NCBI GenBank assembly: GCA_028872955.1
Contig: JAGWNX010000007.1
Coordinates: 16,413 to 80,412, forward strand
Source of the DNA: Acidobacteriota bacterium
GTDB taxonomy: Bacteria > Acidobacteriota > Terriglobia > Terriglobales > Acidobacteriaceae
Reading direction: 5' to 3'
Length of the DNA stretch: 64,000 nt
Part shown: piece after piece, positions 1 through 8,697 of the stretch
Layout of the letters: the number at the start of each line of letters is the position of its first letter
Position numbering within the stretch: the first letter of the stretch is position 1
Translations under genes and position numbers: made by a program
The notes under the pieces: model-generated
What the model was told of the DNA's origin: nothing
The model's database searches: none
The model's input: the letters and a program-made list of their open reading frames with translations, nothing else

Positions 1-1
1 T

Positions 2-226
2 CAGCCACTCACCGCCGAGACCAGTCACCTGGTGCTGGACCTCTCGGACCTGCGCCACATGGATAGCATGGGCCTGGGCACGCTGGTGCGGCTGCTGGTG
101 GCGGCACGGAGCCATAAGTGCAGGTTGGAGCTGGTGAACCTCTCGAAGAAGGTGCGCGAGCTGCTGGACATGACCAACCTGCTTAGCGCGTTCTCTGACA
201 TTGGCGAGCACGGCATCAAACTCTAG
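2..226 (+). CDS. STAS-domain anti-sigma factor antagonist, 3' part
   Basis: The reading frame is open from the left edge of the window, so the N-terminus is missing. The 74 visible residues have the second half of a STAS fold: a hydrophobic strand (LVLDLSDLR), the loop MDSMGLG with the serine that is phosphorylated in SpoIIAA/RsbV-type proteins (codon at 65-67), then an amphipathic helix and a last strand. Known members bind or release an anti-sigma kinase depending on that phosphoserine. A SpoIIE-type phosphatase, the usual enzyme that dephosphorylates such proteins, lies at 1985-3832 on the other strand, so the two may form a partner-switching pair (inference). No anti-sigma kinase is visible. 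Confidence 0.85.
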   Translation, partial: QPLTAETSHLVLDLSDLRHMDSMGLGTLVRLLVAARSHKCRLELVNLSKKVRELLDMTNLLSAFSDIGEHGIKL

Positions 227-293
227 CGCCACCAGCAAAGTCGTGGAGTAAGCGCTACAGAGGCGAGAAACTCTTGGTATCCTGTTCCAGACT

Positions 294-1916
294 ATGTCCA
301 AGCCTATTGTTCTGACGATCCTTGACGGTTGGGGCTATCGCCCTGAGTCCCACGGTAACGCTATTGCTCTGGCCCGTAAGCCGGTCTATGACGGCCTGCT
401 GGCGCAGTACCCCAATACGCTGCTGCGCGCCAGCGAGCACTACGTCGGCCTGCCCGACGGGCAGATGGGCAACTCCGAGGTGGGTCACCTCAACCTGGGA
501 GCCGGTCGCATTGTGCGCATGGATATGACGCGCATCGACGTCGCGATCCAGGACGGTTCGCTGTTTACCGACCCGACCCTGGTGACGGCAGTGGAGACGG
601 CCGCCCGGCGCGGTCGTGCGCTGCACATCATCGGGCTGGTCTCCGATGGTGGCGTCCACTCGCACCTGCGGCACCTGTTTGCGTTGCTCAAGCTGGCCGC
701 ACAGCACAAGCTGCCACGCGTCTACGTGCATGCCTTTATGGACGGACGCGACACCCTGCCCACCTCTGGCCTGGGCTATCTGAAGCAGTTGCTGCAGGAG
801 TTTCAGTCTGTGGGCGCCGGTCAGCTGGCCAGCGTCTCAGGCCGTTACTACGCGATGGACCGCGACCTGCGGTGGGAGAAGGAACTCCAGGCGTTTGACG
901 CGATGGTGACAGGACGCCCTGAGGGCGGTCGTGTTGGGGATGCGCTGGCCAAGGTGCAGGAGCACTACAACAACGGTGTTACCGATGAGTTCATTCCGCC
1001 CTTCACCTGTGTGGATGCGGCGGGCCAGCCCATTGGGCTGATTCAGGACGAGGACGTGGTGTTGAACTTCAACTACCGCGCCGACCGCGTTCGCCAGATT
1101 ACCCGGGTGCTGACGCGCAACTCCGGCCTGACCAACGACCCCATCGGCAGCCAGGGTCACCAGTTGCCCAAGGCGGTTGAGCTGGATCAGGAGATTCCGC
1201 TGAACATCGTGCCCAAGGGCCTGCACTACGTCTGCATGACGCAGTATGACAAGAACTTCAAGCTGCCTATCGTCATCCCGGCTGAGAGCATGGATAACCT
1301 GCTGGCAAATGTGATGGGCCAGGCTAACCTGCGTAACCTGCGCGTCGCTGAGACAGAGAAGTATGCGCATGTCACCTACTTCTTCAACGGTGGCATCGAG
1401 AAGCCCTTTCCGGGGGAGGATCGCGTACTGATCCCCTCGCAAAAGGTGGCCACCTACGACCTGGCACCGGAGATGTCCGCAGCGGGCATTGCGGACGCCG
1501 TGATCAAAGCCGTGAACGATACGGCCTTTGACGTGATCATCGTCAACTTTGCCAACGCCGACATGGTGGGGCACTCCGGCAAGATTGAGCCCACCGTACG
1601 CGCCTGCGAGACCGTAGACCGCGAACTGGGCCGCATCTACAACGCCGTGCGACAGTATGGCGGCAGCCTGCTGGTGACGGCGGACCACGGCAACGCCGAG
1701 ATGCTTATTGACCCGGTGACTGGCGGCCCGCACACGGCGCACACCACCAACCCCGTGCCTTTCCTGCTGATCACGGAAGAGGGTAAGAAGGTGGGCGTTC
1801 GCGACGGTGGCAGCCTGCGCGACATCTCGCCGACGATGCTCTCGCTGCTCCAACTGGAGAAGCCGAAGGACATGACCGGCAACGACCTGCGTGTGGTGCT
1901 GGGCCAGCAGAGCTGA
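294..1916 (+). CDS. gpmI: 2,3-bisphosphoglycerate-independent phosphoglycerate mutase
   Basis: Interconverts 3- and 2-phosphoglycerate in glycolysis and gluconeogenesis without a bisphosphoglycerate cofactor, using two Mn ions. The 540-residue product opens with the metal-binding [10 protein letters not shown]. It carries the loop [16 protein letters not shown], whose serine forms the phosphoenzyme, and the alkaline-phosphatase-like C-terminal motif TADHGNAE followed by HTAHT. Length is slightly above the usual 510-515 residues. The ATG at 294 has no clear Shine-Dalgarno sequence, but the protein begins at the family-typical position. It lies 67 bases after the STAS gene, so co-transcription is possible, and it is closed by a hairpin terminator at 1945-1969. 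Confidence 0.97.
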   Translation: MSKPIVLTILDGWGYRPESHGNAIALARKPVYDGLLAQYPNTLLRASEHYVGLPDGQMGNSEVGHLNLGAGRIVRMDMTRIDVAIQDGSLFTDPTLVTAVETAARRGRALHIIGLVSDGGVHSHLRHLFALLKLAAQHKLPRVYVHAFMDGRDTLPTSGLGYLKQLLQEFQSVGAGQLASVSGRYYAMDRDLRWEKELQAFDAMVTGRPEGGRVGDALAKVQEHYNNGVTDEFIPPFTCVDAAGQPIGLIQDEDVVLNFNYRADRVRQITRVLTRNSGLTNDPIGSQGHQLPKAVELDQEIPLNIVPKGLHYVCMTQYDKNFKLPIVIPAESMDNLLANVMGQANLRNLRVAETEKYAHVTYFFNGGIEKPFPGEDRVLIPSQKVATYDLAPEMSAAGIADAVIKAVNDTAFDVIIVNFANADMVGHSGKIEPTVRACETVDRELGRIYNAVRQYGGSLLVTADHGNAEMLIDPVTGGPHTAHTTNPVPFLLITEEGKKVGVRDGGSLRDISPTMLSLLQLEKPKDMTGNDLRVVLGQQS

Positions 1917-1944
1917 CCACGGCGCAACCTGAGGAAGCAACGCG

Positions 1945-1969
1945 ACGGCTGCCTGCGGGCGGCCGTTTT
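1945..1969 (+). terminator. Rho-independent terminator after gpmI
   Basis: A nine-base-pair stem (arms 1945-1953 and 1958-1966, one G-T pair) with a four-base loop runs into TTTT at 1966-1969. It sits between the convergent gpmI and SpoIIE-phosphatase genes and has the right orientation for gpmI. Confidence 0.75.
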
Positions 1970-1984
1970 GCGTGGAGGGCTGGC

Positions 1985-3832
1985 CTAGAGGGTTCGCAGG
2001 ACGACGACCGTCTCGTCGTCAAAGTGCTCGGTGCCGGACTGGAAGTTCTGCACAGCCTCCAGAATTGCGTCCACGGTGCTGCGGGCGCTGCGGGCGGCAG
2101 TGGGGTGTTGCTCCAGCAGGGTAGCCAGGCGCTCGCTGCCAAACATCTCACCGGCGGAGTTCTCTGCATCCACAATGCCGTCGGAGAAGAAGACCATCAT
2201 ATCGCCGGGCTGGGTAGCCAGGGTGAAGGCCTCGTACTTTGCCTCAGGAAACAGGCCAAGCGGGAAGCCTTCGGCGGCAACGGTCTTCACCTCGTAGGCA
2301 TGGGTCAGGCTACCGGAGGTTGCCGTCAAAAACAGCGGCTGGACGGAGCCCGCGTTCGCGATCTCGATGGTCTGATTCGCGTCATCCCACACGGCGATGA
2401 GCATGGTGACGTACTGCGAGTCCAGCTTGCGCTCCTGCAGTTGGTCGTTGAGTGCGGCCAGCAGCTCTGCCGGCGGCAGGTGCTGGCTGGCCAGCGAACG
2501 CAGAATGCCGCTGACCAGCGCGGCGTACAGCGCTGCTGGTGCGGCCTTGCCGGAGACGTCGCCCACGGCCAGCGCGGTTCGCCCCGGGCCGTAGTCCAGA
2601 AAGTCATACAGGTCGCCACCGATGGAGCGCGCCGGCAGAAAGGCTGCAGCAAACTCGGCACGGTGCGGCCGGGGCGGGGAGGGCGGCAGCAGCCGCAGTT
2701 GCACCTGGCGCGCCATCGCCAGATCGCGCTCCAGCCGTTGCTCTTCCTCCTGGATGCGCTGGTACAGCCGCGCGTTGGCAATGGAGATGGCCACCTGCGC
2801 GGCGAGTGTGCCCAGCGTGCGCTGGTGATCCTCCGTAAAGTAATTGACGCGTGTGTGCTCCAGGTCCAGCACGCCGATCACCTTGCCCTTGTAGATGAGC
2901 GGGACGGAGAGCTCTGAGCGAGTCTCCGGATTCTCTGCCAGGTAGCGTGGCTCCTTGCGCACATCCGGCACCAGGATGGGCTGACGCTGCTCCGCGGCGG
3001 TGCCGATGATGCCATGCCCCAGCCGGATGGTGCGCTCCCGCTGAATCCGTTCGCCGTAGCGTGTGGAGAAGCGATGCTCCAGCAGGCTGGTGCGGTCGTT
3101 CCACAGCAGGATAGAGAACATCTGGAAGTCGATGACGCGCTTGAGCAGCACGCCGATGCGCTCCAGCAGATCGTCCAGATCCAGAATGCTGGTAATCTCG
3201 CGCGAGATGTCGTTCAGCACGGTCAGCGTCTGCGCCTGGCGGGAGACGCGCGTGTACAGACGGGCGTTCTCAATCGCTACGGCAACCCGGGAGGCCACCA
3301 GCTCCAGCAGCCGCTGGTGATCGCGGGTGAAGAAGCCGAGGGACTCCGACTGGATATCGATCACGCCGATCACCTTGTTCTTGATGATGAGCGGCACGGC
3401 CAGCTCGGACCGCACGTCCGGATTGGCGTTGATGTAGTTCTCCAGCTGGCTGACGTCCTCGACCAGAATCGAGGTGCGCTGCATCGCCGCCATGCCTACG
3501 ACGCCGCGGCCCAGCCGGATGCGCATGCGCTCAATCTCCGGCGTGTGGCCGATCTGAAAGCGCATGCGCAGATCCTGCGTGCGGTCATTCAACAGCAGGA
3601 TGGCAAAGATGCGGTAGTCGATGACGGCGCGGACCAGATCCGCTACCCGATGCATCAGGGTATTCAGGTCCAGCGTGGTGTTCAGAGCATCGGCAAGCCG
3701 GTGCAGAAACTCGATCTGCAGTGGCTCCACGCGCACGTTCGCAGGCTGCTGCGCGGTTGGCTCTGCGGGGCGGTAGTCGCCTTCGAAGTGGTCTCCCGTG
3801 CTGGGCTCCATCGGGTTGGCTACGTCGGTCAT
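1985..3832 (-). CDS. GAF-GAF-SpoIIE family serine phosphatase
   Basis: A soluble 615-residue sensor phosphatase. Two GAF domains lie at about residues 40-190 and 215-365. They resemble each other closely (LGRGVVGMAA and LGHGIIGTAA; ELAVPLIIKNKVIGVID and ELSVPLIYKGKVIGVLD), which suggests internal duplication. A short coiled linker follows, then a PP2C/SpoIIE domain at about 400-612. Its metal ligands are visible in GGDLYDF, GDVSGKAA, FSDGI and FDDETVV. Such proteins dephosphorylate STAS anti-anti-sigma factors in response to a GAF ligand, and a STAS protein is encoded at the left edge of the window. The ligand cannot be told from sequence. No transmembrane segments are seen. Confidence 0.93.
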   Translation of the reverse strand: MTDVANPMEPSTGDHFEGDYRPAEPTAQQPANVRVEPLQIEFLHRLADALNTTLDLNTLMHRVADLVRAVIDYRIFAILLLNDRTQDLRMRFQIGHTPEIERMRIRLGRGVVGMAAMQRTSILVEDVSQLENYINANPDVRSELAVPLIIKNKVIGVIDIQSESLGFFTRDHQRLLELVASRVAVAIENARLYTRVSRQAQTLTVLNDISREITSILDLDDLLERIGVLLKRVIDFQMFSILLWNDRTSLLEHRFSTRYGERIQRERTIRLGHGIIGTAAEQRQPILVPDVRKEPRYLAENPETRSELSVPLIYKGKVIGVLDLEHTRVNYFTEDHQRTLGTLAAQVAISIANARLYQRIQEEEQRLERDLAMARQVQLRLLPPSPPRPHRAEFAAAFLPARSIGGDLYDFLDYGPGRTALAVGDVSGKAAPAALYAALVSGILRSLASQHLPPAELLAALNDQLQERKLDSQYVTMLIAVWDDANQTIEIANAGSVQPLFLTATSGSLTHAYEVKTVAAEGFPLGLFPEAKYEAFTLATQPGDMMVFFSDGIVDAENSAGEMFGSERLATLLEQHPTAARSARSTVDAILEAVQNFQSGTEHFDDETVVVLRTL

Positions 3833-3915
3833 GATCTACTGGCAAGCTCCACGGGGCGAGCGTAAAAGGGGCAGTGGCAGATTCGCAACAGGCAGCGTAC
3901 TGGGCTTCGTTCGCT

Positions 3916-4689
3916 TTAGTATCCAGCGGGTGCCGTGGCGGTGGGAATCTCACCCCTGAGCTCGGCAAGAATCTTGACGCTCGCACTGGCCCCGATGCGA
4001 CTTGCTCCCGCCTCCAGCATCAGCCGGGCGTCGTGCAGGGAACGGATGCCGCCGGAGGCTTTCACGCCGGCACGCGCACCCGCGACACCCCGCAGGATGG
4101 CGATGTCGTCCACCGTGGCGCCACCGTTGGCAAAGCCGGTGCTGGTCTTCAGAAAGTCTGCTCCAGCTGCCAGCGCGATCTCTGAGGCGCGGAGCTTCTC
4201 CTCATAGTTCAGCAGGCAGGTCTCGAGGATCACCTTGACGATGGCTCCAGCGCCATGCGCCAGCTCTACCACGCCGCGGATGTCCTGCTGCAGGGCCTCG
4301 TAATCCCCCGGCTGGCCAGACTTCAGCAGTCCCACGTTCAGCACCATGTCCACGTCATGCGCTCCGTACTTCAGAACCCGCGCCGTCTCATCCCGTTTGG
4401 AGGCCGAGAGCGTGGCACCCAGGGGGAAGCCAATGACCACGCCAACCGGGATTCCGGTGCCGGCCAACGCGCTGACCGCCGTGGATACCCAGAACGGATT
4501 GACCATGGCGCAGGCAAAACGGTACTCGGCGGCCTCGCGACAGAGCTGCAGCACCTGATTGCGCGTGGCGTCGGGCTTCAGCAGCGTGTGATCCAGCAAC
4601 GCGGCCAGCTGCTGCGGCGACGACAACGCATCCGCGGCAAATGCTGCAGCGTCGTAGGTTCCGGTGTTGGTCTGAGGCAAGGTGCTCAT
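3916..4689 (-). CDS. deoC: deoxyribose-phosphate aldolase
   Basis: Cleaves 2-deoxyribose 5-phosphate to glyceraldehyde 3-phosphate and acetaldehyde in deoxynucleoside salvage. The 257-residue class I aldolase has the Schiff-base lysine in ADFLKTSTGF (Lys181), the helper lysine in GVKASGGIR, and the N-terminal LLDHTLLKPDAT. Acidobacterial-type members carry a similar N-terminal extension. The start is supported by AAGGAG a few bases upstream of the ATG. A TATGAT -10-like hexamer lies at 4723-4728 on the minus strand, about 35 bases upstream, with no convincing -35. The start region faces a gap holding two inverted repeats (4775-4815). Confidence 0.96.
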   Translation of the reverse strand: MSTLPQTNTGTYDAAAFAADALSSPQQLAALLDHTLLKPDATRNQVLQLCREAAEYRFACAMVNPFWVSTAVSALAGTGIPVGVVIGFPLGATLSASKRDETARVLKYGAHDVDMVLNVGLLKSGQPGDYEALQQDIRGVVELAHGAGAIVKVILETCLLNYEEKLRASEIALAAGADFLKTSTGFANGGATVDDIAILRGVAGARAGVKASGGIRSLHDARLMLEAGASRIGASASVKILAELRGEIPTATAPAGY

Positions 4690-4774
4690 GATGCTCCTTT
4701 GGCCGGTTGCCGGTCTGTTTGTATCATACGGGCGCGAGGGTGTGCATTACGGCGTGGATTCCACCGCGCGTCCA

Positions 4775-4815
4775 CGGGTGAGCACTCACCCGGGCTTGTG
4801 TGGTGGCACACAAGC
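4775..4815. repeat. two adjacent inverted repeats upstream of deoC
   Basis: The first is an 18-base palindrome (4775-4792) with eight-base arms CGGGTGAG/CTCACCCG and only two bases between them. That spacing favours a dimeric protein site over a hairpin. Two bases later comes a second repeat (4794-4815) with perfect eight-base arms GCTTGTGT/ACACAAGC and a six-base spacer, which could fold as RNA. No T-run follows on either strand, so a terminator is unlikely. They lie in the 265-base gap between deoC and the divergent 44-residue membrane gene. An operator for deoC is a guess; the rest of the gap shows nothing else clear. Confidence 0.55.
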
Positions 4816-4954
4816 TCGTGATTCCGGTGCGACCCCTGGCCCCGGCCGGCATGACGAACTTTTTACGACTCTCTTAGGCGCACGTTACGGTTTGCCGACG
4901 AGTTCTTGATGTCAGCAACGCTGCAATCAATGGATACGCGAGAGGAGCGCATCC

Positions 4955-5089
4955 ATGCTGGAGTTTGTGCCGTATCTGTTGGTCGCCGTCCCACCCATTC
5001 TGTTTCTGCTGGTCTGCCTGTGGCGATTGGAACCAGAGCGGGAGCCGCAGCGGCGTCGACGCCGAGCCCGGTTAGATGACCCGGACTAG
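4955..5089 (+). CDS. 44-residue single-pass membrane peptide
   Basis: A short open frame of 44 codons begins with ATG eight bases after a good AGGAG (4943-4947). The product has one strongly hydrophobic helix (about residues 6-22), ends it with WRLEPERE, and then has a run of arginines (residues 33-37) and an acidic C-terminus. The charge pattern predicts the N-terminus outside and a basic cytoplasmic tail. I do not recognise a family. Its TAG stop overlaps the stop of the convergent hpt gene: CTAG at 5086-5089 serves both. Evidence for coding is the ribosome binding site, the clean membrane helix and the exact fit to the neighbouring gene; no homology could be tested. Confidence 0.6.
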   Translation: MLEFVPYLLVAVPPILFLLVCLWRLEPEREPQRRRRRARLDDPD

Positions 5090-5649
5090 TGCCCGGCGTC
5101 GTCCGGGAAGAGACGAATATCCTCGACCCCGCGATAGCGCTCTGCGTAGTCCATCCCGTAGCCAATGACAAACTGGTTGGGGATCTTGAAGGCAACGTAG
5201 TCCGCCTCGATGGGCACCAGGCGCCGCTCCGGCTTATCCAGGCAGGTGGCAATCTTCAGCGAGGCCGGCTTGTGCTGAAGCATCATGCCGCGCAGGTAGC
5301 TCAACGTCAGCCCGGTGTCCAGAATGTCCTCCACCAGAATCACATCCTTACCCTCGATCGGGTTGTCGATGTCTTTGATGAGCTTGACGGCTCCCGAAGA
5401 GACTTTGGCGCGGCCGTAGCTGGAGACTGCCACAAAGTCAAAGGTGTTGTCCACGCCGATGGCGCGGGCGAGATCCGCCAGGAAGATGGCGGCTCCCTTG
5501 AGCACGCCGATCAGCACAATCGATTTCCCCGCGTAGTCGGCAGTAATCTGCGCGCCGATCTCGCGCGTGCGCTGTGCGATCTGCTCGCGGGTGAAGAGAA
5601 TCTCCATGGTGGATGGATCAGGGAAGGCAGGGGTGGTGTGAGCAGACAT
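5086..5649 (-). CDS. hpt: hypoxanthine phosphoribosyltransferase
   Basis: Purine salvage enzyme converting hypoxanthine or guanine with PRPP to IMP or GMP. The PRPP loop VILVEDILDTGLTL is intact, as are the early loop VLKGAAIFLADL and the base-binding part DYVAFKIPNQFVIGYG. The ATG at 5649 gives 187 residues. The internal ATG at 5607 (MEILFTREQ) gives 173 and matches the usual family N-terminus, so the first 14 residues are doubtful. The gene is convergent with the 44-residue membrane gene and its start faces lgt across about 100 bases. Confidence 0.95.
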   Translation of the reverse strand: MSAHTTPAFPDPSTMEILFTREQIAQRTREIGAQITADYAGKSIVLIGVLKGAAIFLADLARAIGVDNTFDFVAVSSYGRAKVSSGAVKLIKDIDNPIEGKDVILVEDILDTGLTLSYLRGMMLQHKPASLKIATCLDKPERRLVPIEADYVAFKIPNQFVIGYGMDYAERYRGVEDIRLFPDDAGH

Positions 5650-5723
5650 TTGAGACAGGGTAGCGCGAATGGCACCCGCAGGGGAAGGGCTGCCGATGCA
5701 CAGGCAAACTGCCTGCAGAACCG

Positions 5724-5729
5724 TATACT
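5724..5729 (+). promoter_or_regulatory. TATACT -10-like element before lgt
   Basis: TATACT lies 17 bases before the preferred lgt start at 5747, followed by a GGCGAGG ribosome binding site. No good -35 hexamer is seen. The element argues for the start at 5747, because a start at 5669 would lie upstream of this promoter. Confidence 0.35.
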
Positions 5730-5746
5730 TAACCCAGGCGAGGTCT

Positions 5747-6610
5747 ATGTATCCCTACATCAATCTGGGTCCGGTGCACCTGGGCACCTTTGGTCTGCTG
5801 CTGTGGCTGGCCGCTGTCGCGGCGACGGTGGTGTTGCATCGGAACTTTACCCGGTACGGCGTGGCTGCCGATGCGTTGAACGTGGTCGCCGTGGTCGTTG
5901 TCTCCGGCGTCTTAGGCGCCAAGACCTGGCATGAGTTGCAGAGCATCCCGGAGCTGACCTTCTCGCTACGGCAGATCGTCGCGCCCGGCTGGAGCAGCCC
6001 GCTCAGCGTGCTGGGGCGGTTTCTGCGCTGGTTTCAGGCCGGCTTTGCCTGGTATGGCGGCATGCTGGCCGGCATTCTGGCGCTGATGGTGCAGGGGCGG
6101 ATGGCCCGCATGCACGGCGAGAAGCCAGAGCAGCCCGGGCCTCGGCTGGGCGCGCTGCGCATGCTTGACCTGGCGGCCCCGGCCGCAGCCATCGGCTATG
6201 GCGTAGGGCGAATCGGCTGCCTGACCAGCGGCGATGGCGACTACGGCATCAAGACGACGCTGCCCTGGGGAGTGCACATGCGTCCTGACGCGCTGGTGCC
6301 CACGCCAGACCTGGTGCAGCCGACTCCGGTGTACGAGCTACTCTTCTCGCTGCTCGTCTTCTGGATTCTATGGCGCCTGAGCCGCTCGCCACGACACGTC
6401 GGCTGGTTGACAGGCCTGTACCTGGTGCTGAGCGGGATCGGCCGCTTTCTGGTCGAGTTTGTCCGCATCAATCCCCGCCTGTACTGGGGCATGAGCAACG
6501 CGCAGACAGCAGCACTCGGCAGCATTGTGGCTGGCGCCCTGGTGATGGCAGTAGCCAGCAACCGTGGCAGCCTGTGGAGCCCGCCAGTGGAGACCGGCCA
6601 GCCCGGCTAA
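5747..6610 (+). CDS. lgt: prolipoprotein diacylglyceryl transferase
   Basis: Inner-membrane enzyme that moves diacylglycerol from phosphatidylglycerol to the lipobox cysteine of prolipoproteins. The product is 287 residues with about seven hydrophobic segments. It has the conserved HG-type early region, AWYGGMLAGI, the signature GYGVGRIGCLTSGDGDYG in place of the classic GNFxNGE form, and a late LSGIGRFLVEFVRINPR. I chose ATG 5747 (MYPYINLGPVHLGTFG) over an in-frame start at 5669. It matches the family N-terminus and has a GGCGAGG site and a nearby -10 element. The partner signal peptidase lspA is encoded at 14500-14991. Confidence 0.95.
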   Translation: MYPYINLGPVHLGTFGLLLWLAAVAATVVLHRNFTRYGVAADALNVVAVVVVSGVLGAKTWHELQSIPELTFSLRQIVAPGWSSPLSVLGRFLRWFQAGFAWYGGMLAGILALMVQGRMARMHGEKPEQPGPRLGALRMLDLAAPAAAIGYGVGRIGCLTSGDGDYGIKTTLPWGVHMRPDALVPTPDLVQPTPVYELLFSLLVFWILWRLSRSPRHVGWLTGLYLVLSGIGRFLVEFVRINPRLYWGMSNAQTAALGSIVAGALVMAVASNRGSLWSPPVETGQPG

Positions 6611-6629
6611 GCAGGGCCGGCCGGATGCC

Positions 6630-7331
6630 TTACTCCGATTTGGCCTCAAATACGCCGTTGTAGAGCAGCCCGCCCACGATTGCACCCAGAATGGGCGCAA
6701 CCCAGAACAGCCATAGCTGACTCACCGCCCACCCGCCGACAAACAGCGCCGGGCCGGTGGAGCGTGCCGGGTTGACCGAGGTGTTGGTGACCGGAATGCT
6801 GATGAGGTGGATGAGCGTCAGGCACAGGCCGATTGCAATCGGCGCAAAGCCCTTCGGCGCGCGCGCATCGGTCGAGCCCAGGATGACCAGCAGGAAGAAC
6901 GCGGTCAGCACCAGCTCAATCAGGAAGCAGGAGAACAGGGCATAGCCGCCCGGCGAGTGCACCCCGTAGCCGTTGGAGGCGAAACCACCGGCCAGGGAGA
7001 ACGACGGGTTGCCGCTGGCGATGAGGTACAGCACGCCTGAGGCGGCGATCGCGCCCAGCACCTGCGCCACCACGTAGGCAGGCAGTTCGCTTGCCGGGAA
7101 GCGCTTGCCGGCGACCAGCCCGATGGAGACAGCGGGGTTCAGGTGGCAGCCGGAGATAGGTCCGATGGCAAAGGCCATGGTCAGCACCGTCAGGCCGAAG
7201 GCCAGCGCGACCCCGACAAAGCCGATACCGAGCGCAGGAAAGGCAGCCGCCAGCACCGCCGCGCCACAGCCCCCGAAGACCAGCCAGAAGGTGCCGAAGA
7301 ACTCCGCGATAGCACGTTTGGAAAGGCTCAT
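6630..7331 (-). CDS. aqpZ: aquaporin Z-type water channel
   Basis: A 233-residue six-helix channel of the inner membrane. Both half-helix NPA signatures are present, in [11 protein letters not shown] and [13 protein letters not shown]. The arginine after the second NPA and the early [14 protein letters not shown] are as in AqpZ. The frame is open for 42 further codons upstream, but ATG 7331 ([15 protein letters not shown]) gives the E. coli-like length and start. The gene converges with lgt across 19 bases. Confidence 0.95.
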   Translation of the reverse strand: MSLSKRAIAEFFGTFWLVFGGCGAAVLAAAFPALGIGFVGVALAFGLTVLTMAFAIGPISGCHLNPAVSIGLVAGKRFPASELPAYVVAQVLGAIAASGVLYLIASGNPSFSLAGGFASNGYGVHSPGGYALFSCFLIELVLTAFFLLVILGSTDARAPKGFAPIAIGLCLTLIHLISIPVTNTSVNPARSTGPALFVGGWAVSQLWLFWVAPILGAIVGGLLYNGVFEAKSE

Positions 7332-7420
7332 AGACGAAACCTCAAGCGTGGGATAGTGAGACGCGGAATAGTAGCACGCCAAGGTTGCCGCAAGGTTGAA
7401 CGCGCTTCGGTTGGTTGCCT

Positions 7421-8122
7421 CTAGAGCAGCCGCAGAAAGGCCTTGGCCTCTTCCCACTGCGGGAACAGCCGCTCCTCGGCCTGAAACTCACGGGAGTGGA
7501 CGCACCGCCGACCGCTCTTGACCCGGACAGGGTGCTTCAGGTGCAGCATCTCGTGGTACAGCAGGTACTCAATGGCGTAGCGCGGCGTGCCGGGGCGGTC
7601 AAACACCCGCGACACGACGATGGTATTGTGCGCCGCGTCATAGTGGCCCAGCGTGCGTCGTGCGGCATGCGCAGACCAGGTGAGGGTAGGACGCCCCAGC
7701 AGGCCATGGAAGAAGCGCTGATTCAGGCTCTCAAACACCTCGTCCAGATCGTACTGATGACCGATCGCGGTGGAGACCCGTTTGCGGCCGCGCATCTGCC
7801 GTATCTGCTCGGCCTGGCTGGCCACAGACTCGGACCGCACATAGCGCCGGTAACGGTCTGCGTGCAGGCGGGCGATGGGTTTGCGGTAGAGCTTGGCCAG
7901 CAGAATGTGCGCGATGGCGTGATGCACACTCTCCGGGGCCGACTCCAGCAGGTCAGACAGGCTGACGTGCAGTTGTCCTTCGCGAAGCCGAATGGTGGTG
8001 TTGAGCGAGGTGAAGCGGCGAAAACGGACCTGCACCGGAGGCATAGGCGCACATGGCCGAAGCTCACGATACTCCAGCTGAAAGATTGCTTCGAGTGCTG
8101 TTGCCGCCTGGGTTCCCGTCAC
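7421..8122 (-). CDS. SprT-like zinc metalloprotease-domain protein
   Basis: A 233-residue cytoplasmic protein with a zincin-type motif [10 protein letters not shown] near residue 190, in which the two histidines and the glutamate of HExxH are intact. The downstream [14 protein letters not shown] could supply further ligands. Overall it resembles SprT/YgjP-like minimal metalloproteases, which in eukaryotes (Spartan) digest DNA-protein crosslinks; the bacterial role is not settled. The start is a GTG. It is the last gene of the minus-strand run starting at ileS, 22 bases after the preceding gene. Confidence 0.75.
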   Translation of the reverse strand: MTGTQAATALEAIFQLEYRELRPCAPMPPVQVRFRRFTSLNTTIRLREGQLHVSLSDLLESAPESVHHAIAHILLAKLYRKPIARLHADRYRRYVRSESVASQAEQIRQMRGRKRVSTAIGHQYDLDEVFESLNQRFFHGLLGRPTLTWSAHAARRTLGHYDAAHNTIVVSRVFDRPGTPRYAIEYLLYHEMLHLKHPVRVKSGRRCVHSREFQAEERLFPQWEEAKAFLRLL

Positions 8123-8144
8123 GCTACGGCTAGCTTAACATGCG

Positions 8145-8684
8145 CTAGCGGTCGCTCTGGGTAGATCCGTTCTTGGGCGGAGGATGGGCGGCGAACCAGG
8201 TCTTCTGATCCTCCAGCATCTTTGCCGCCTCCTCGCGCAGGTCACCCAACGACTCGAGCGTGAGCCGACGCGAGACGTCGTAGGCCTCGTCCTCGGGCAG
8301 CCCGCGAATGGTCGAGGTCCAGCGCTCGATGGCATCCTGCAGCTTGGGTAGCTGCTTGCGAACGTCGCGATGCCGCGTGCTGTAGTCGTCCAGGTTGTCC
8401 TGCAGCTCGTCGCAGATCGACGTGACCTGCTCCAGCAGGTCGTGCGTATCTTCCTCGCGGCCCGGCTGCCGGGCTTTGGCGTACAGCGCGCGCAGGCGAT
8501 CAACGCGGCTATCCACGATCTTCACGAACACCATGACCCGGCTGGCAGGGAAGTAGGCGGCATCGCGGAGTTGCTCAATCTCGGCATCGGAGAGCGCAGA
8601 CTCCCGCTGCTGGGCTTGCAGCGCAGGCACGGCTGCGGCCAGGCACAGCAAGATCGAGCCTCGAAGAAGATGGCGCCGCTGCAT
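8145..8684 (-). CDS. secreted helical protein of unknown function (I)
   Basis: A 179-residue product with a signal peptide (MQRRHLLRG then a hydrophobic stretch ending ALQAQQ) and a highly charged body predicted to be almost all helix, rich in DxxxxLR and EEA patterns. I recognise no family. The frame extends to a TTG at 8708, but the ATG at 8684 places the signal sequence properly and avoids overlap with the previous gene. It follows that gene by 13 bases and resembles it in layout (signal peptide plus helical bundle), so they may act together in the periplasm (inference). Confidence 0.7.
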   Translation of the reverse strand: MQRRHLLRGSILLCLAAAVPALQAQQRESALSDAEIEQLRDAAYFPASRVMVFVKIVDSRVDRLRALYAKARQPGREEDTHDLLEQVTSICDELQDNLDDYSTRHRDVRKQLPKLQDAIERWTSTIRGLPEDEAYDVSRRLTLESLGDLREEAAKMLEDQKTWFAAHPPPKNGSTQSDR

Positions 8685-8697
8685 CACACTGGCCAGT

